From: an uncultured Alphaproteobacteria bacterium
GTDB taxonomy: Bacteria; Pseudomonadota; Alphaproteobacteria; Micropepsales; Micropepsaceae
Length of the DNA stretch: 32,242 bases
NCBI GenBank assembly: GCA_903837555.1
Contig: CAILUV010000057.1
Location: forward strand, 1 to 32,242
Reading direction: 5' to 3'
Part shown: piece by piece, positions 8,991 through 18,274 of the stretch
How the letters are laid out: the number at the start of each line of letters is the position of its first letter
Numbering within the stretch: position 1 is the stretch's first letter
The notes under the pieces: generated by a model
Database searches by the model: none
What the model was told of the DNA's origin: nothing
Seen by the model: the letters and a program-made list of their open reading frames with translations, nothing else
Program-made: the position numbers and the translations under genes

Positions 8991-9605
8991 TTAATTTGGC
9001 GGTGTGGGGCCGGGGCGCAGATGCGCCATGCCGCTGCGGAAATAGTTCACGCCGGTATAGACGGTCAGCGCTGCCGCGACCCACAGCATCGCATAGGCGA
9101 TAAAGGCATAGGTGAGGGCGGCATCGCCCGGCAGATAGATGTCGGCCAGGGGCGTCAGGATCATGGCGCCGATCGCCACCATCTGCACCGCGGTCTTGAA
9201 TTTCGCCACCGCCGTCACCGGCACGCTGACGCGCAGGCCTGACAAGAATTCACGCAGGCCCGATACCAGGATTTCGCGCGACAGGATGATCACGGCCGGC
9301 ACCAGCTTGAGCAGGCTGAGCATGCCGTTGGGCTTGATCTGGGTGAACAGGCCTTCGGCCACCAGCATCATCAGCGCCACCGCTACCAGCACCTTGTCGG
9401 CGATGGGGTCCAGCATGCGGCCGAAATCCGATCCGGCTTTCAGCTTGCGGGCGGCAAACCCGTCCAGCCAGTCGCTGACCCCGGCAATCACGAAAATGCC
9501 GAAGGCGAACAGCCGCCAGCCGTCGCCCGGCAGCACAAAGGCGATGACGAACAGCGGCACCAGCGCGATGCGCAGGATGGTCAGGGCGTTGGGCAGGGCG
9601 AACAT
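8991..9605 (-). CDS. pgsA: CDP-diacylglycerol–glycerol-3-phosphate 3-phosphatidyltransferase
   Basis: PgsA makes phosphatidylglycerophosphate, the committed step to phosphatidylglycerol and cardiolipin, at the inner membrane. The 204-aa product starts MFALPNALTILRIALVP, typical for PgsA. It carries the complete CDP-alcohol phosphotransferase motif between D48 and D70 (DG-x2-AR-x8-G-x3-D-x3-D, with D66 and D70). Four or five hydrophobic segments follow. It is 31 bp downstream of uvrC, an order found in many proteobacteria, and is probably the last gene of the long glnD-containing unit. Confidence 0.95.
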   Translation of the reverse strand: MFALPNALTILRIALVPLFVIAFVLPGDGWRLFAFGIFVIAGVSDWLDGFAARKLKAGSDFGRMLDPIADKVLVAVALMMLVAEGLFTQIKPNGMLSLLKLVPAVIILSREILVSGLREFLSGLRVSVPVTAVAKFKTAVQMVAIGAMILTPLADIYLPGDAALTYAFIAYAMLWVAAALTVYTGVNYFRSGMAHLRPGPTPPN

Positions 9606-9636
9606 CGCATCACTTTAAGAGGCTGGCGCCGTACCG

Positions 9637-11520
9637 TCATCCGCCCGGATGAAAGAAATCGAAGATTTTCTTGGCCAATGTCTCGCTGACCCCGCCCACC
9701 GAGGCAAGATCGGTCAGGCTGGCCCCCGCCACCGCCCGGGCCGAGCCGAAATGCTGCAACAGGGCGCGTTTGCGGTTCGCGCCCACCCCTGCGATTTCGT
9801 CCAGCGGATTGGCGCCGATCGCGGCGCTGCGCTTCTTGCGATGGCCGCCGATCACGAAGCGGTGCGCTTCGTCGCGCAGCCGCTGCAGATAGTACAGAAC
9901 CGGGCTCTTGGGATCGAGGCGGAAGGGTTCCCTGCCGGGAATATAGAAATGCTCGCGCCCGGCATCGCGGTTGGGGCCCTTGGAGATGCCCACCAGCGCC
10001 ACATCCTCCACACCCAGGTCGGCAAAGATCTGGCAGGCGACCGACAACTGCCCGGGGCCACCATCGATCAGCACCAGGTCGGGACGCTTCCATTTTCCGG
10101 TGTCGGGCCCTTGGTCGGATGCGCCGGCCTCTTCCTTCACCATGCGGGCGAAGCGGCGGCTGAGCACCTCGCGCATCATGGCGTAGTCGTCGCCCGGCGC
10201 CAGCTCCTCGCTCTTGATGTTGAACTTGCGGTACTGGGCTTTTTCAAATCCGTCGGGCCCGGCCACGATGAAGGCCCCCAACGCATGGGCGCCCTGGATG
10301 TGCGAATTGTCATACACTTCGATGCGGCGGGGCGGCTGGTCCAGCCCGAAGGCGTCGGCCACGCCTTCCAGCAACTGGGTCTGGGCGCTGTTCTCGGCCA
10401 TGCGGCGGCCAAGCTGTTCGCGCGCGTTGGTCATGGCGCGTTCCATGATCTCGCGTTTCTCGCCGCGCTGGGGCGTGGCGATCTCGACCTTGCCTCCGGC
10501 GCGGGTGGCGAGCGCTTCGGCCAGCAGCGTGCTGTCCGGCAGTGCTTCGCTGGTCAGGATAAGGGAAGGCGGCGTGCGCTCATCGTAAAACTGGCCGACA
10601 AAACTTTCCAGAACTTCGCCCAGCGGCAGGTCGGGATCGTGGCGCGGAAAGTACGGGCGGTTGCCCCAATTTTGTCCGGCGCGGAAAAAGAACACCTGAA
10701 TGCAGGTATGGCCGCCTTCGCTGTGCAGGGCGAACAGGTCGGCTTCCTCGAAGGTCGCGGGATTGACGCCCTGCGAGGACTGGATGTGGCTCATCGCCTT
10801 CAGCCGGTCGCGCAATTTCGCAGCCGCCTCGAAATCCATGGCGTCGGAGGCCTTGGTCATCTCGGCTTTCAGCTCGTCCTGCACCGCCTGGCTTTTGCCC
10901 TTCAGGAAGGTTTCGGCTTCCTCGACCAGTTCGTGATAGCCGCCAAGATCGATGCGGTTCACGCAAGGGGCGCTGCAGCGCTTGATCTGGAACAGCAGGC
11001 AGGGACGGGTGCGGCTTTCGAACACCGAATCCGAGCAGGACCGCAGCAAGAAGGCGCGCTGCAGGGTGTTGAGGGTGCGGTTGACTGCGCCGGCGGAGGC
11101 GAATGGGCCGAAATAGACGCCCTTGATGGTCTTGGCGCCGCGATGTTTCAGAAGCTGCGGGAAAGGGTGGTCCTCGCGCAGCAGGATGTTGGGAAAGCTC
11201 TTGTCGTCGCGATAGCTGACATTGTAGCGCGGCTTCAGCCGCTTGATCAGGTTGGATTCCAGCAGCAGCGCGTCGGTTTCGCTGGCGGTGGTGACGAACA
11301 GCATCTCCGTCGTTTCCGCGATCATGCGGCTGATGCGCTCGTTGTGGGCGCCGCGGAGTGCATAGGAGCCGACGCGTTTCTTCAGGCTCTTGGCCTTGCC
11401 GACATACAGCACGTCGCCCGCGCCGTTCAGCATGCGGTAGACGCCCGGCGCGTCGGGCAGCGTCTTGAGATAGGCGGCGATGCGCTCGGCGCCCTTGAGC
11501 GGCGCTTCGGGGGAACTCAT
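9637..11520 (-). CDS. uvrC: Excinuclease ABC subunit C
   Basis: UvrC makes both incisions in nucleotide-excision repair after UvrB has marked the lesion. The 627-aa protein has an N-terminal GIY-YIG nuclease ([26 protein letters not shown], about 25–50), a Cys-containing patch ([17 protein letters not shown]), a UVR motif that binds UvrB (about 205–245), an RNase-H-like endonuclease domain ([22 protein letters not shown]) and tandem HhH at the C-terminus ([33 protein letters not shown]). Length and domains are normal. The start at 11520 is 12 bases after the folB stop. Its partner uvrB is also in this window, at 19558–21939. Confidence 0.97.
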   Translation of the reverse strand: MSSPEAPLKGAERIAAYLKTLPDAPGVYRMLNGAGDVLYVGKAKSLKKRVGSYALRGAHNERISRMIAETTEMLFVTTASETDALLLESNLIKRLKPRYNVSYRDDKSFPNILLREDHPFPQLLKHRGAKTIKGVYFGPFASAGAVNRTLNTLQRAFLLRSCSDSVFESRTRPCLLFQIKRCSAPCVNRIDLGGYHELVEEAETFLKGKSQAVQDELKAEMTKASDAMDFEAAAKLRDRLKAMSHIQSSQGVNPATFEEADLFALHSEGGHTCIQVFFFRAGQNWGNRPYFPRHDPDLPLGEVLESFVGQFYDERTPPSLILTSEALPDSTLLAEALATRAGGKVEIATPQRGEKREIMERAMTNAREQLGRRMAENSAQTQLLEGVADAFGLDQPPRRIEVYDNSHIQGAHALGAFIVAGPDGFEKAQYRKFNIKSEELAPGDDYAMMREVLSRRFARMVKEEAGASDQGPDTGKWKRPDLVLIDGGPGQLSVACQIFADLGVEDVALVGISKGPNRDAGREHFYIPGREPFRLDPKSPVLYYLQRLRDEAHRFVIGGHRKKRSAAIGANPLDEIAGVGANRKRALLQHFGSARAVAGASLTDLASVGGVSETLAKKIFDFFHPGG

Positions 11521-11532
11521 GTCCGCAATATA

Positions 11533-11919
11533 TTAGCGGGTGCGTTCAATTTCTATTCCGACAGATTCCGCCGATGTCAGGGCTTCCAGCTTTTCCACCC
11601 GCACCCGCACGGTGCGCACCCGCGCATCCTCGAAACAGGCGGCGGCGATGCGTTCGGCCAGGGTTTCGGCGAGCCGGACATGGCCTTCCGAAATAATGGC
11701 GCGGATGCGTTTCTCGATCACATGGTAATCGACCACATTCTCCAGCATGTCCTGGGCGTCGGCGATGTCATCGGTGGCCAGGTCGACATTGATCCGCACC
11801 GGCTGGGTGCGGCCCTCTTCCTGGCGGTAGACGCCGATATGGGCCGGCAGTTCCAGGTTGCGGATGAAGACATGGCGGATGCCGCCGGCGGCGCTGGCGA
11901 AATAGGGGGGCTTGCTCAT
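11533..11919 (-). CDS. folB: Dihydroneopterin aldolase
   Basis: FolB splits 7,8-dihydroneopterin to 6-hydroxymethyl-7,8-dihydropterin and glycolaldehyde in folate synthesis. The 128-aa product shows HVFIRNLELPAHIGVYRQEE, the central VVDYHVIEKRI, LAETLAERIA, and VRVRVEKLEAL carrying the expected active-site Lys. The N-terminus is about ten residues longer than the minimal enzyme. The ATG overlaps the stop of the preceding SDR gene as ATGA (11916–11919), so the two are probably translated together. That SDR looks like a pteridine reductase, which strengthens the folate assignment. No folK or folP lies nearby. Confidence 0.92.
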   Translation of the reverse strand: MSKPPYFASAAGGIRHVFIRNLELPAHIGVYRQEEGRTQPVRINVDLATDDIADAQDMLENVVDYHVIEKRIRAIISEGHVRLAETLAERIAAACFEDARVRTVRVRVEKLEALTSAESVGIEIERTR

Positions 11920-12665
11920 TCGCTGCCCTGCACATCGGGGGTCTGCCAGATCAGGTGCTGGCCGCCATCCACGGCGATCATCTGGCCGGTGACCGAGGCT
12001 GCGTCCAGCAGATAGCGGACGGCAGCGCAGATGTCGGCCGGGTCGGCGCCGCGCTTCAGGATGGTGGCGTCGCGCTGGCGATCAAAATCGGCGTCGGACT
12101 GGCGCGGATTCTTCAGCGTCGGTCCCGGCCCCACCGCATTGACGCGGATGTTCGGTCCCATGCCCTGCGCCAGGGTGGTGGTCAGCCAGTACAGCCCTGC
12201 CTTGCTGACGCTGTAGGACAGGAACTGCGGCGTCGGCTTGAGCACGCGCTGGTCGATCAAATTGATGATGTTGCCGTTCTGTCCGGCGGGAAGCTGCTTG
12301 GCAAAAAGCTGCGACAGCAGCAGCGGCGCGCGCAGGTTGACCTCGATATGGTCATCCCAGCTTTTGCGCGTGGCCGACTGCCAGTCGTCATTCTCGAACA
12401 GCGAGGCCGAATTGATCAGCGCCGTCAGCGGGCCGATGGCGGCAGCGGCCCGGCTCACGAGCGTCGCGGTTTGGGACTCCTGTGACAGGTCGGCCTGGAT
12501 GATTTCGGCCTTCACGCCCGCCGCGCGCGCGGCCTGCGCGGCGCTGTCGGCATCGGCCTTGGAGCCATTGTAATGGATCGCCACGTTCCAGCCCGCCTGC
12601 GCCAGGTCCAGGGCGATGGCCCGTCCCAGCCGCTTGGCGGCGCCGGTGACGAGAACGTTTTTCAA
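11916..12665 (-). CDS. SDR-family reductase, pteridine reductase (PTR1/FolM)-like
   Basis: The 249-aa short-chain dehydrogenase has the coenzyme motif TGAAKRLG (7–14), [10 protein letters not shown] after the second strand (pointing to NADPH), INSAS (85–89) and [10 protein letters not shown]. The usual catalytic Ser is replaced by D138 in INLIDQR, with Y151 and K155 following. The 13- and 4-residue spacings equal those of Leishmania PTR1 (D181/Y194/K198). A pterin or dihydrofolate/dihydromonapterin reductase is therefore likely. The start codon is a TTG overlapping the trpS stop (TTGA, 12662–12665); no other start precedes the Rossmann motif. Direct coupling to folB supports a pterin role, but the exact substrate is an inference. 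Confidence 0.82.
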   Translation of the reverse strand: MKNVLVTGAAKRLGRAIALDLAQAGWNVAIHYNGSKADADSAAQAARAAGVKAEIIQADLSQESQTATLVSRAAAAIGPLTALINSASLFENDDWQSATRKSWDDHIEVNLRAPLLLSQLFAKQLPAGQNGNIINLIDQRVLKPTPQFLSYSVSKAGLYWLTTTLAQGMGPNIRVNAVGPGPTLKNPRQSDADFDRQRDATILKRGADPADICAAVRYLLDAASVTGQMIAVDGGQHLIWQTPDVQGSE

Positions 12666-13678
12666 GCGATGAACCCGACGCGCTTCTTGACCTCGTCCAT
12701 GATGGGCGTGGCGATGGCGCGGGCTTTCTGGGCGCCCGACCGCAGGATATTGTCGATTTCACCGGGATCGCCCAGCAGCCGGCGCATTTCCTTGTTGATC
12801 GGCTCCAGCTTGCTGACCGTCAGGTCGGCCAGCGCATTCTTGAAGCCGCTGAATTGCTGGCCCGCGAACTGGGCGATCACCGCATCACGGTCCTGCTCGG
12901 CCAGGGCGGCATAGATGTTCAGCAGGTTCTCGGCTTCGGGGCGTTCCTTCAGCTCATCCTTGCTGGCGGGAAGCGGCAGCGGATCGGTCTTGGCGCGCTT
13001 GATCTTATTGGCAATGGTTTCGGCATCGTCGGTCAGGTTGATGCGGCTGGCATCGCTTTCGTCCGACTTGGACATTTTCTTGTTGCCGTCGCGCAAGCTC
13101 ATCACCCGCGTCGCCGTGCCGGTGATCACCGGCTCGGGCTGGGGGAAGAAATCCGGCGCGGCGAAATCATTGTTGAACTTGGCGGCGATGTCGCGCGCCA
13201 GTTCCAGATGCTGCTTCTGGTCTTCGCCCACCGGCACGTGGGTTGCCTTGTAGACGAGAATGTCCGCGGCCATCAGCACCGGATAGGTGTAAAGCCCGAC
13301 ACTGGCGCGTTCCTTGTGCTTGCCGGACTTTTCCTTGAACTGGGTCATGCGGTCCAGCCAGCCCAGCCGCGCCACGCAGTTGAAGATCCAGGCCAGTTCG
13401 CCATGCTCGGGCACCTGGCCCTGGTTGAAGATCGGCGTGCGCGCCGGGTCCACGCCCGCCGCGATATAGGCGGCGGTGACCTCGCGGATGGAATTGGCCA
13501 GTTCGGCCGGCTTGCCGTACCCGGCATCGGCGGTGATGGCATGCATGTCCACCACGCAGAACAGGCAGGGCATCTCTTCCTGCATCCGCACCCAGTTCTT
13601 GAGCGCGCCCAGGTAATTGCCCAGATGCAGCGTGTTGGTGGGCTGCATGCCCGAAAGAACCAGCGGTTTGTGTGTCAT
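12662..13678 (-). CDS. trpS: Tryptophanyl-tRNA synthetase
   Basis: This class Ic aminoacyl-tRNA synthetase charges tRNA-Trp. The 338-aa product has the HIGH-type motif HLGN (H18–N21, after SGMQPTNTL), the KMSKS loop at 201–205, and [16 protein letters not shown] and [17 protein letters not shown] typical of bacterial TrpRS. Length is normal. It starts eight bases after the glnD stop. Many alphaproteobacteria have the lipid II flippase gene murJ between these two genes; it is not here. Confidence 0.96.
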   Translation of the reverse strand: MTHKPLVLSGMQPTNTLHLGNYLGALKNWVRMQEEMPCLFCVVDMHAITADAGYGKPAELANSIREVTAAYIAAGVDPARTPIFNQGQVPEHGELAWIFNCVARLGWLDRMTQFKEKSGKHKERASVGLYTYPVLMAADILVYKATHVPVGEDQKQHLELARDIAAKFNNDFAAPDFFPQPEPVITGTATRVMSLRDGNKKMSKSDESDASRINLTDDAETIANKIKRAKTDPLPLPASKDELKERPEAENLLNIYAALAEQDRDAVIAQFAGQQFSGFKNALADLTVSKLEPINKEMRRLLGDPGEIDNILRSGAQKARAIATPIMDEVKKRVGFIA

Positions 13679-13686
13679 GCGGCGGT

Positions 13687-16482
13687 TTATGCCTTGGCCA
13701 GCGTATTTGCTTCAAGGGGTGCGGGGGCAAGCGCCTTTTCTAGCCGCTTTTCGACCGCTTCCAGCCGGGCAGGATGCACGATCTTGTGGCCGAAGCCGTC
13801 GCGCACATAGAAAACGTCGACCGCGCGCTCGCCATAGGTCGCCACCATGGAGGTGGAAATCGACAGGCCGGATTCAAATATTGCCTGGGTGACGTCATAG
13901 AGCAGGCCGGGCCGGTCCAGGCATTCCACCTCAATGACGGTGGCGATGCGCGAGGCTTCGTTGTCGAAATGGATGATCGGCTTGACGGAGAAGGCGCTGG
14001 CGCGGGTCTTCTGCACCTTGCGGGCAAGCTGCTGGCGCGGCCGCAGTTCGCCGCGCAGGGTTTTCTCGATCGATGTCGCCAGCCGCCCCAGCCGTTCCTT
14101 GTCGCCAAAGGCCTCGCCCTCGGCGTCCTGCACTGAGAACACGTCCAGCGCGAACCCGTCGCTGGTGGTGAAGGCCTTGGCGTCGACGATGGTGCCACCG
14201 GCCATGGCGATGGCGCCGGCAAAGCGCGAGAACAGACCGGCATGGTCGGGCGTGTAGAGCACGATCTCGGTAACGGAGCGGAAATCGTTGCTGTTGGCTT
14301 CCAGCGTCAGCAGTTTGCCTTCGCTGTCGGCCCTGGTGATCAGGCGGGCGTGACGCTCCAGTTCGCTTTCCTCGAAGGCCAGCCAGTAATTGTCGTAATG
14401 GCGGCTTAACGCCTTTTCGCGTTGTTCGGCGCTCAGGTCGGAGAGGCGCTTGTCCAGCGCCGCCTTGGCAGCTGCCACGCGCTGGCCGCGGCCCGGCGCC
14501 TGGTCGCCGCCCATCATCATGTTCTCGGCGGCGTAATAGAGTTCGCGCAGCAACTGGCCTTTCCAGCCGTTCCACACGCCGGGGCCGACGGCACGGATGT
14601 CGGCCACCGTCAGCACCAGGAGAAGGCGCAGCATTTCCGGCGACTGCACCATGTCGACGAAATCGCGCACCGTCTTGGGATCGGAAATGTCGCGGCGCTG
14701 GGCGGTGTCGCTCATCACCAGATGGTTTTTCACCAGCCAGGCCACAGCGGTGGTGTCGGCGGCGGACAGGCCCCAGCGCGGGCATAGGCTGCGCGCGATT
14801 TCCGCGCCGACATCGCTGTGATCTCCGGGCAGGCCCTTGGCGACGTCGTGCAGCAGGATGGCGCAGTACAGCACCTGGCGGTTCTGGATGCGCTTGACGA
14901 TGTCGCTGGCGATGGGATTGTCGTTCTTGTGTTCGCCGCGCTCGATGGACGCGACGTTGCCCACGGCGCGGATCAGATGCTCGTCCACCGTATAATGGTG
15001 GTACATGTTGAACTGCATCAGTCCCACGGCATGGCCGAATTCCGGCACGAAACGGCCCAGCACGCCCGCCTCGTTCATCAGGCGCAGCGCGCGTTCGGGA
15101 TCGTGGCGCGAGGTCAGGGTTTCCAGGAAGGCCTGGTTGGCGACCGGGTTGGCGCGCACCGCATCGGTGATCAGGTCCAGCGACCGGGTAACAGTGCGCA
15201 GCGCGTCGGGATGAATGTCCACGCCCTTGATGTCGGCGATGTGGAACATGCGCAGGATGTTTGCGGGGTCCTTGCGGAAGATGGCAGCATTGGCCGTCAG
15301 CCGTCCATTCTCGACATAGAAATCATCGTCCGGGCTGCGCGGCTTCAGAAAGCCCGGCAGCATGCGGCTCAGCGACGGGCGCGGCTTGCGATGCTGTTCT
15401 TCCAGCGCGGCGCAGAAAATGCGCGTCAGGTCGCCGACATCCTTGGCCACCAGGAAGTAGGCGCGCATGAAGGCTTCCACCGCCCGGCGGGGCTTTTCGG
15501 CGTCGACATAGCCCAGATGCGCGGTCAGCGCCGGCTGCACGTCGAAGCTCAACCGCTCTTCGGCGCGGCCCATCAGGTAATGCAAATGCACGCGCACGTT
15601 CCACAAAAAGGCTTCGGCCTTCTGGAAGGTGCGGTACTCGTCCTTGGTGAAGACGCCATGCTCGACCAGGTCGGCGGCGTCGTCGACGTGATAGAGATAC
15701 TTGCCGATCCAGTAGAGCGTCTGCAGGTCGCGCAGGCCGCCCTTGCCTTCCTTGATGTTGGGCTCGACCAAGTAACGGCTTTCGCCCTGGCGGGCATGGC
15801 GCTGATCGCGCTCGGCGAGCTTGGCGTTGACGAAATCGCGGCCGTTGCCGGTGGCGACTTCGTTCCAGAACTTCTTGCGCAGCTCGTCATACAGGCCGCG
15901 GTCGCCCCACAGATAGCGCGCTTCCAGGATCGCCGTGCGGATGGTGACGTCCAGCTTGGCCAGGCGCACGCATTCGGCAAGGCTGCGCGTGGCATGGCCG
16001 ACCTTCAGCCCCAGGTCCCACAGCATGTAGAGAATGAATTCGATGACGCTTTCGCCCCAGGCGGTCTGCTTGAAGGGGCGCACGAACAAAAGGTCGATGT
16101 CCGAGCCCGGCGCCAGCTCGCCGCGGCCATAGCCGCCGGTGGCGACGATGGCGATGCGCTCGGCGCTGGACGGGTTCTGCGCGTAATACACATGCTTGAC
16201 CGCGAAGTCGTAGATCACCTGGATGATCGCATCCTGCAGCCCCGACAGCGCGCGGGCGGCGGCGAGCCCCGAAAGCCCCTCGGCTTCCACCTGGTGGCGG
16301 ACCTTGTCGCGCCCCTCTTGGAAGGCCTGCTTGATCAGGCCCAGGCCCGCCTTGCGCAGGGTGCCGGGGTCGGGCGTCTCGCGCGCCAGGGCGGTCAGGG
16401 CATGGCGCAGGGCATCGGCATCGATCACGTCGCGTGCGGCAAGTGTCTGCGGTTTTTCAAGGCCCATGGCGGCGCGGATCAT
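13687..16482 (-). CDS. glnD: Bifunctional PII uridylyltransferase / uridylyl-removing enzyme
   Basis: GlnD senses glutamine and adds or removes UMP on PII proteins (GlnB/GlnK), controlling nitrogen assimilation. The 931-aa product has an N-terminal nucleotidyltransferase domain ([19 protein letters not shown]), a GlnD PII-UTase linker ([21 protein letters not shown]), an HD hydrolase domain ([23 protein letters not shown]) and two C-terminal ACT domains ([40 protein letters not shown]). All catalytic motifs are intact. The ATG at 16482 is used; an in-frame ATG five codons later (MGLEKPQTL) is equally possible. It lies 38 bp after the SOD-like gene. Confidence 0.96.
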   Translation of the reverse strand: MIRAAMGLEKPQTLAARDVIDADALRHALTALARETPDPGTLRKAGLGLIKQAFQEGRDKVRHQVEAEGLSGLAAARALSGLQDAIIQVIYDFAVKHVYYAQNPSSAERIAIVATGGYGRGELAPGSDIDLLFVRPFKQTAWGESVIEFILYMLWDLGLKVGHATRSLAECVRLAKLDVTIRTAILEARYLWGDRGLYDELRKKFWNEVATGNGRDFVNAKLAERDQRHARQGESRYLVEPNIKEGKGGLRDLQTLYWIGKYLYHVDDAADLVEHGVFTKDEYRTFQKAEAFLWNVRVHLHYLMGRAEERLSFDVQPALTAHLGYVDAEKPRRAVEAFMRAYFLVAKDVGDLTRIFCAALEEQHRKPRPSLSRMLPGFLKPRSPDDDFYVENGRLTANAAIFRKDPANILRMFHIADIKGVDIHPDALRTVTRSLDLITDAVRANPVANQAFLETLTSRHDPERALRLMNEAGVLGRFVPEFGHAVGLMQFNMYHHYTVDEHLIRAVGNVASIERGEHKNDNPIASDIVKRIQNRQVLYCAILLHDVAKGLPGDHSDVGAEIARSLCPRWGLSAADTTAVAWLVKNHLVMSDTAQRRDISDPKTVRDFVDMVQSPEMLRLLLVLTVADIRAVGPGVWNGWKGQLLRELYYAAENMMMGGDQAPGRGQRVAAAKAALDKRLSDLSAEQREKALSRHYDNYWLAFEESELERHARLITRADSEGKLLTLEANSNDFRSVTEIVLYTPDHAGLFSRFAGAIAMAGGTIVDAKAFTTSDGFALDVFSVQDAEGEAFGDKERLGRLATSIEKTLRGELRPRQQLARKVQKTRASAFSVKPIIHFDNEASRIATVIEVECLDRPGLLYDVTQAIFESGLSISTSMVATYGERAVDVFYVRDGFGHKIVHPARLEAVEKRLEKALAPAPLEANTLAKA

Positions 16483-16520
16483 GTCATGGGCACCCCGGGC
16501 GCACCACCCGGCAAAGCCCG

Positions 16521-17099
16521 CTACGGCCTTGCGTTTTGGGCAGGTTTGGCTGGGAAGCGCCGGGGGGCAGTCCCCTGGGTGCGCACCACCGTGCCGCAGG
16601 CGATGCGGTCGCCGGAATTGCCGATCGGCTGGGTGCGGTAATCGTCGCCGCGTTTCTTGACGATCAGGCTAACGCCATCGCGGTTGAAGATCGAGCGCTT
16701 GCCGTTGCCCAGGGTGAAGGCGTTGGTGACGGTGCTGGCCTTCAGGCGGCCATCCGCCCCCGCGAACTGGTTGGGCAGGTCGCCTGTCAGCGGGCCGCCC
16801 TTGGCCAGATAGCCATGCCGCTTCCTGGAGTTCAGCGACAGGATAGGCCCGGCCTTCATGAAGCCCGATTTGGCGTCGCACTGGGCGCTGGCATGCAGGT
16901 GCATGCCATGGGGGCCGGGGGGCAGGCCGTGCAGGTCCAGTTCGATCAGAACCCCGCCATTTACCGACCGGAAGCTGGCGGTCCCCATGGGCTTGCCGTC
17001 CAGCCCTGCCAGCCGGGCCATGGCCCGGGCGCGGGGCTGGGCGTCGGCGGGAAGGCAGGCGGCGAGCGCCAGACACAGGCTGAGGACAAGGCGGAACAT
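16521..17099 (-). CDS. Secreted Cu/Zn superoxide dismutase-like protein with lost metal ligands
   Basis: The 192-aa product has a signal peptide (MFRLVLSLCLALAACLPADA) and the Cu/Zn-SOD fold motifs: HGMHLH (H67, H69), RHGY (H95), TGDLPN (D107) and a GNSGDRIACG ending with the active-site Arg equivalent (R165) and disulfide Cys pair C74/C168. Compared with the family pattern, three ligands are replaced. The bridging His of the GGHWNP motif is I86, the Zn His before GDL is L104, and the fourth Cu His is K148. Catalytic SOD activity is therefore doubtful. It may be a divergent metal-binding or structural relative. The start at 17099 is set by the signal peptide. It reads toward glnD with a 38-bp gap. 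Confidence 0.85.
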   Translation of the reverse strand: MFRLVLSLCLALAACLPADAQPRARAMARLAGLDGKPMGTASFRSVNGGVLIELDLHGLPPGPHGMHLHASAQCDAKSGFMKAGPILSLNSRKRHGYLAKGGPLTGDLPNQFAGADGRLKASTVTNAFTLGNGKRSIFNRDGVSLIVKKRGDDYRTQPIGNSGDRIACGTVVRTQGTAPRRFPAKPAQNARP

Positions 17100-17190
17100 G
17101 GCCCAAGCCTGCCATAGCCACGAACCTGCGGGAACCCAAAGCCGCTTCACGCGCTTCTTTGCAAGTGAAGGGGCCAATGGAGATTTCGAA

Positions 17191-17622
17191 ATGCGCGCAT
17201 TGGTGATGACCGCCGCCGCGGCCTTCTTTCCCCTGACCATGCTGGCCAGCCAGGCGCTGGCGGTACAGGACACGCCCACCACCATCAACGGCGTCGAGAC
17301 GGTTTGCACCGGCGTCGGTTCGGCCAAGGACGATCCGCGCTGGGGCGCCTATCCGGTGAAGATCGTGCTGGCCACCACCGGCGGCGCCAACCTGGCCAAC
17401 GCCCATGTCTCGATTTCGCGAAACGGCAAGGATGTGGCGGGCCTGGATTGCGATGCCCCCTGGGTGTTGTTCAAGCCGATGGCCGGCAGCTACACCGCCA
17501 CCGCGACGCTGAAGAATGGCGGCGGCACCACCAGCCAGAATTTCACCACCGACGGCAACGGCCCGCAGAAGGAAATCACGCTGACGTTTGCGAGGCCGTC
17601 CAACACCGCCGCGTCGCAGTAA
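17191..17622 (+). CDS. Small secreted protein with a predicted β-sandwich domain
   Basis: The 143-aa product begins with a Sec signal peptide (about residues 1–24, ending LASQALA). The mature part has TINGVETVCTGVGSAKDDPRW, a strand-rich body with NLANAHVSISRNGKDV, and SYTATATLKNGGGTTSQNFTT, resembling carboxypeptidase-regulatory-like or transthyretin-type β-domains. Two cysteines (C39, C87) could form a disulfide in the periplasm. The ATG at 17191 follows GGAGA at good spacing; the frame is open earlier only as antisense of the SOD-like gene. Divergent from the SOD-like gene and followed by a strong terminator, it is probably monocistronic. I do not recognise a specific function. Confidence 0.75.
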   Translation: MRALVMTAAAAFFPLTMLASQALAVQDTPTTINGVETVCTGVGSAKDDPRWGAYPVKIVLATTGGANLANAHVSISRNGKDVAGLDCDAPWVLFKPMAGSYTATATLKNGGGTTSQNFTTDGNGPQKEITLTFARPSNTAASQ

Positions 17623-17643
17623 CGCCGCGAGCATCTGAAAAAG

Positions 17644-17683
17644 AAGAAGGCCCGGCGGAGTGATCCGCCGGGCCTTCTTTTTT
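17644..17683. terminator. Bidirectional intrinsic terminator
   Basis: A perfect 16-bp inverted repeat (arms 17644–17659 and 17664–17679, 4-nt loop GTGA) is followed by a run of six T on the plus strand and by a T-rich tract on the minus strand. It lies between the convergent genes ending at 17622 (plus) and 17703 (minus, cspA) and should serve both. Confidence 0.92.
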
Positions 17684-17702
17684 CAGAACTTCAGACCGTA
17701 AC

Positions 17703-17906
17703 TTAGACGGCCTTCAGGTTCGAGGCCTTCGCGCCACGGGCGTCCGGCACGATGTCGAACGAAACCTTCTGGCCTTCGTTCAGCGAGCGCAGGCCGGCCG
17801 CTTCGACGGCGGTGGCGTGCACGAACACGTCCTTGCCGCCGCCTTCCGGCGCGATGAAGCCAAAACCCTTGGAGGTGTTGAAGAATTTCACGGTTCCGAT
17901 CGTCAT
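17703..17906 (-). CDS. cspA: Cold-shock domain protein
   Basis: The 67-aa single-domain cold-shock protein binds single-stranded RNA/DNA as a chaperone. RNP1 (KGFGFIAP, residues 13–20) and RNP2 (VFVHATAV, 27–34) are both present, as is the start MTIGTVKFFNTSKGF. The length is typical. The ribosome-binding stretch AGGAATT lies just upstream. The gene ends at the bidirectional terminator and has a long upstream region without a clear gene, compatible with a long 5' leader as in many csp genes. Cold induction itself cannot be read from the sequence. Confidence 0.96.
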   Translation of the reverse strand: MTIGTVKFFNTSKGFGFIAPEGGGKDVFVHATAVEAAGLRSLNEGQKVSFDIVPDARGAKASNLKAV

Positions 17907-17960
17907 TTCAGTAATTCCTGCAGTAAGAGCCGCGCGGCGGAATGCCGGTACGGACGAAGC

Positions 17961-17989
17961 TTTACGATTGTCGCAGAGAAGGAAGTCAA
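17961..17989 (-). promoter_or_regulatory. Candidate sigma-70 type promoter for cspA
   Basis: On the minus strand TTGACT (17984–17989) is followed after 17 bases by CGTAAA (17961–17966). The −35 is close to consensus; the −10 matches only in the TAA core. It would give a 5' leader of roughly 50 bases. Confidence 0.3.
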
Positions 17990-18126
17990 CACGTCCAGGC
18001 GCGCACTCAAGGCGGGCAGGATTAGTCTAGGTGCGCTTCACTGTGACGGTTCGTATCTCCTCGGTACCGCGACAATACGCCCAATGGGGGTATCCACGCA
18101 ATGGTCGCTCACAAAGCGTGACTTCG

Positions 18127-18153
18127 CAGATGCAACTTGCCAGATGCAACTTG
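18127..18153. repeat. Short tandem duplication (14-bp period)
   Basis: CAGATGCAACTTG occurs twice in a row at 18127–18139 and 18141–18153, separated by one C, so the period is 14 bp. Since 14 is not a multiple of three, it would shift any reading frame here. That argues against this stretch being coding. Confidence 0.8.
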
Positions 18154-18274
18154 AAGCGGTGGCCCGACCACAAGATATGGGTCTGCAACGGGAAATCCGG
18201 CTGATTATTGGTCATGACCGCGCCGTCCGGCGGGCACCGGTCTTGCTGACAAGTGAAATGGCGATCGATCTGCG

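Larger units (their letters stand above)
17907..18274. other. Intergenic stretch without a convincing gene
   Basis: This 368-bp gap lies upstream of cspA and downstream of the one-helix peptide gene. Its base composition is visibly less GC-rich than its surroundings. Short open frames exist on both strands (for example 18027–18215 minus and 18084–18278 plus), but none has a good ribosome-binding site or a family-like sequence. It holds a 14-bp tandem duplication at 18127–18153 and a candidate cspA promoter at 17961–17989. It may contain a cspA leader or a gene remnant. Confidence 0.5.

Noticed and set aside
9649-12015. A 788-codon open frame on the plus strand across uvrC/folB
   Set aside because: It is antisense to three well-supported genes; the translation is Gly/Ala/Arg/His-rich without family motifs, as expected from a GC-rich antisense frame.
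14818-16641. A 607-codon plus-strand open frame across glnD
   Set aside because: It is antisense to the intact glnD, with low-complexity content and no start context.
18027-18215. A 62-aa minus-strand open frame in the cspA upstream gap
   Set aside because: There is no ribosome-binding site, no similarity to a known family, and the frame crosses the 14-bp tandem duplication.
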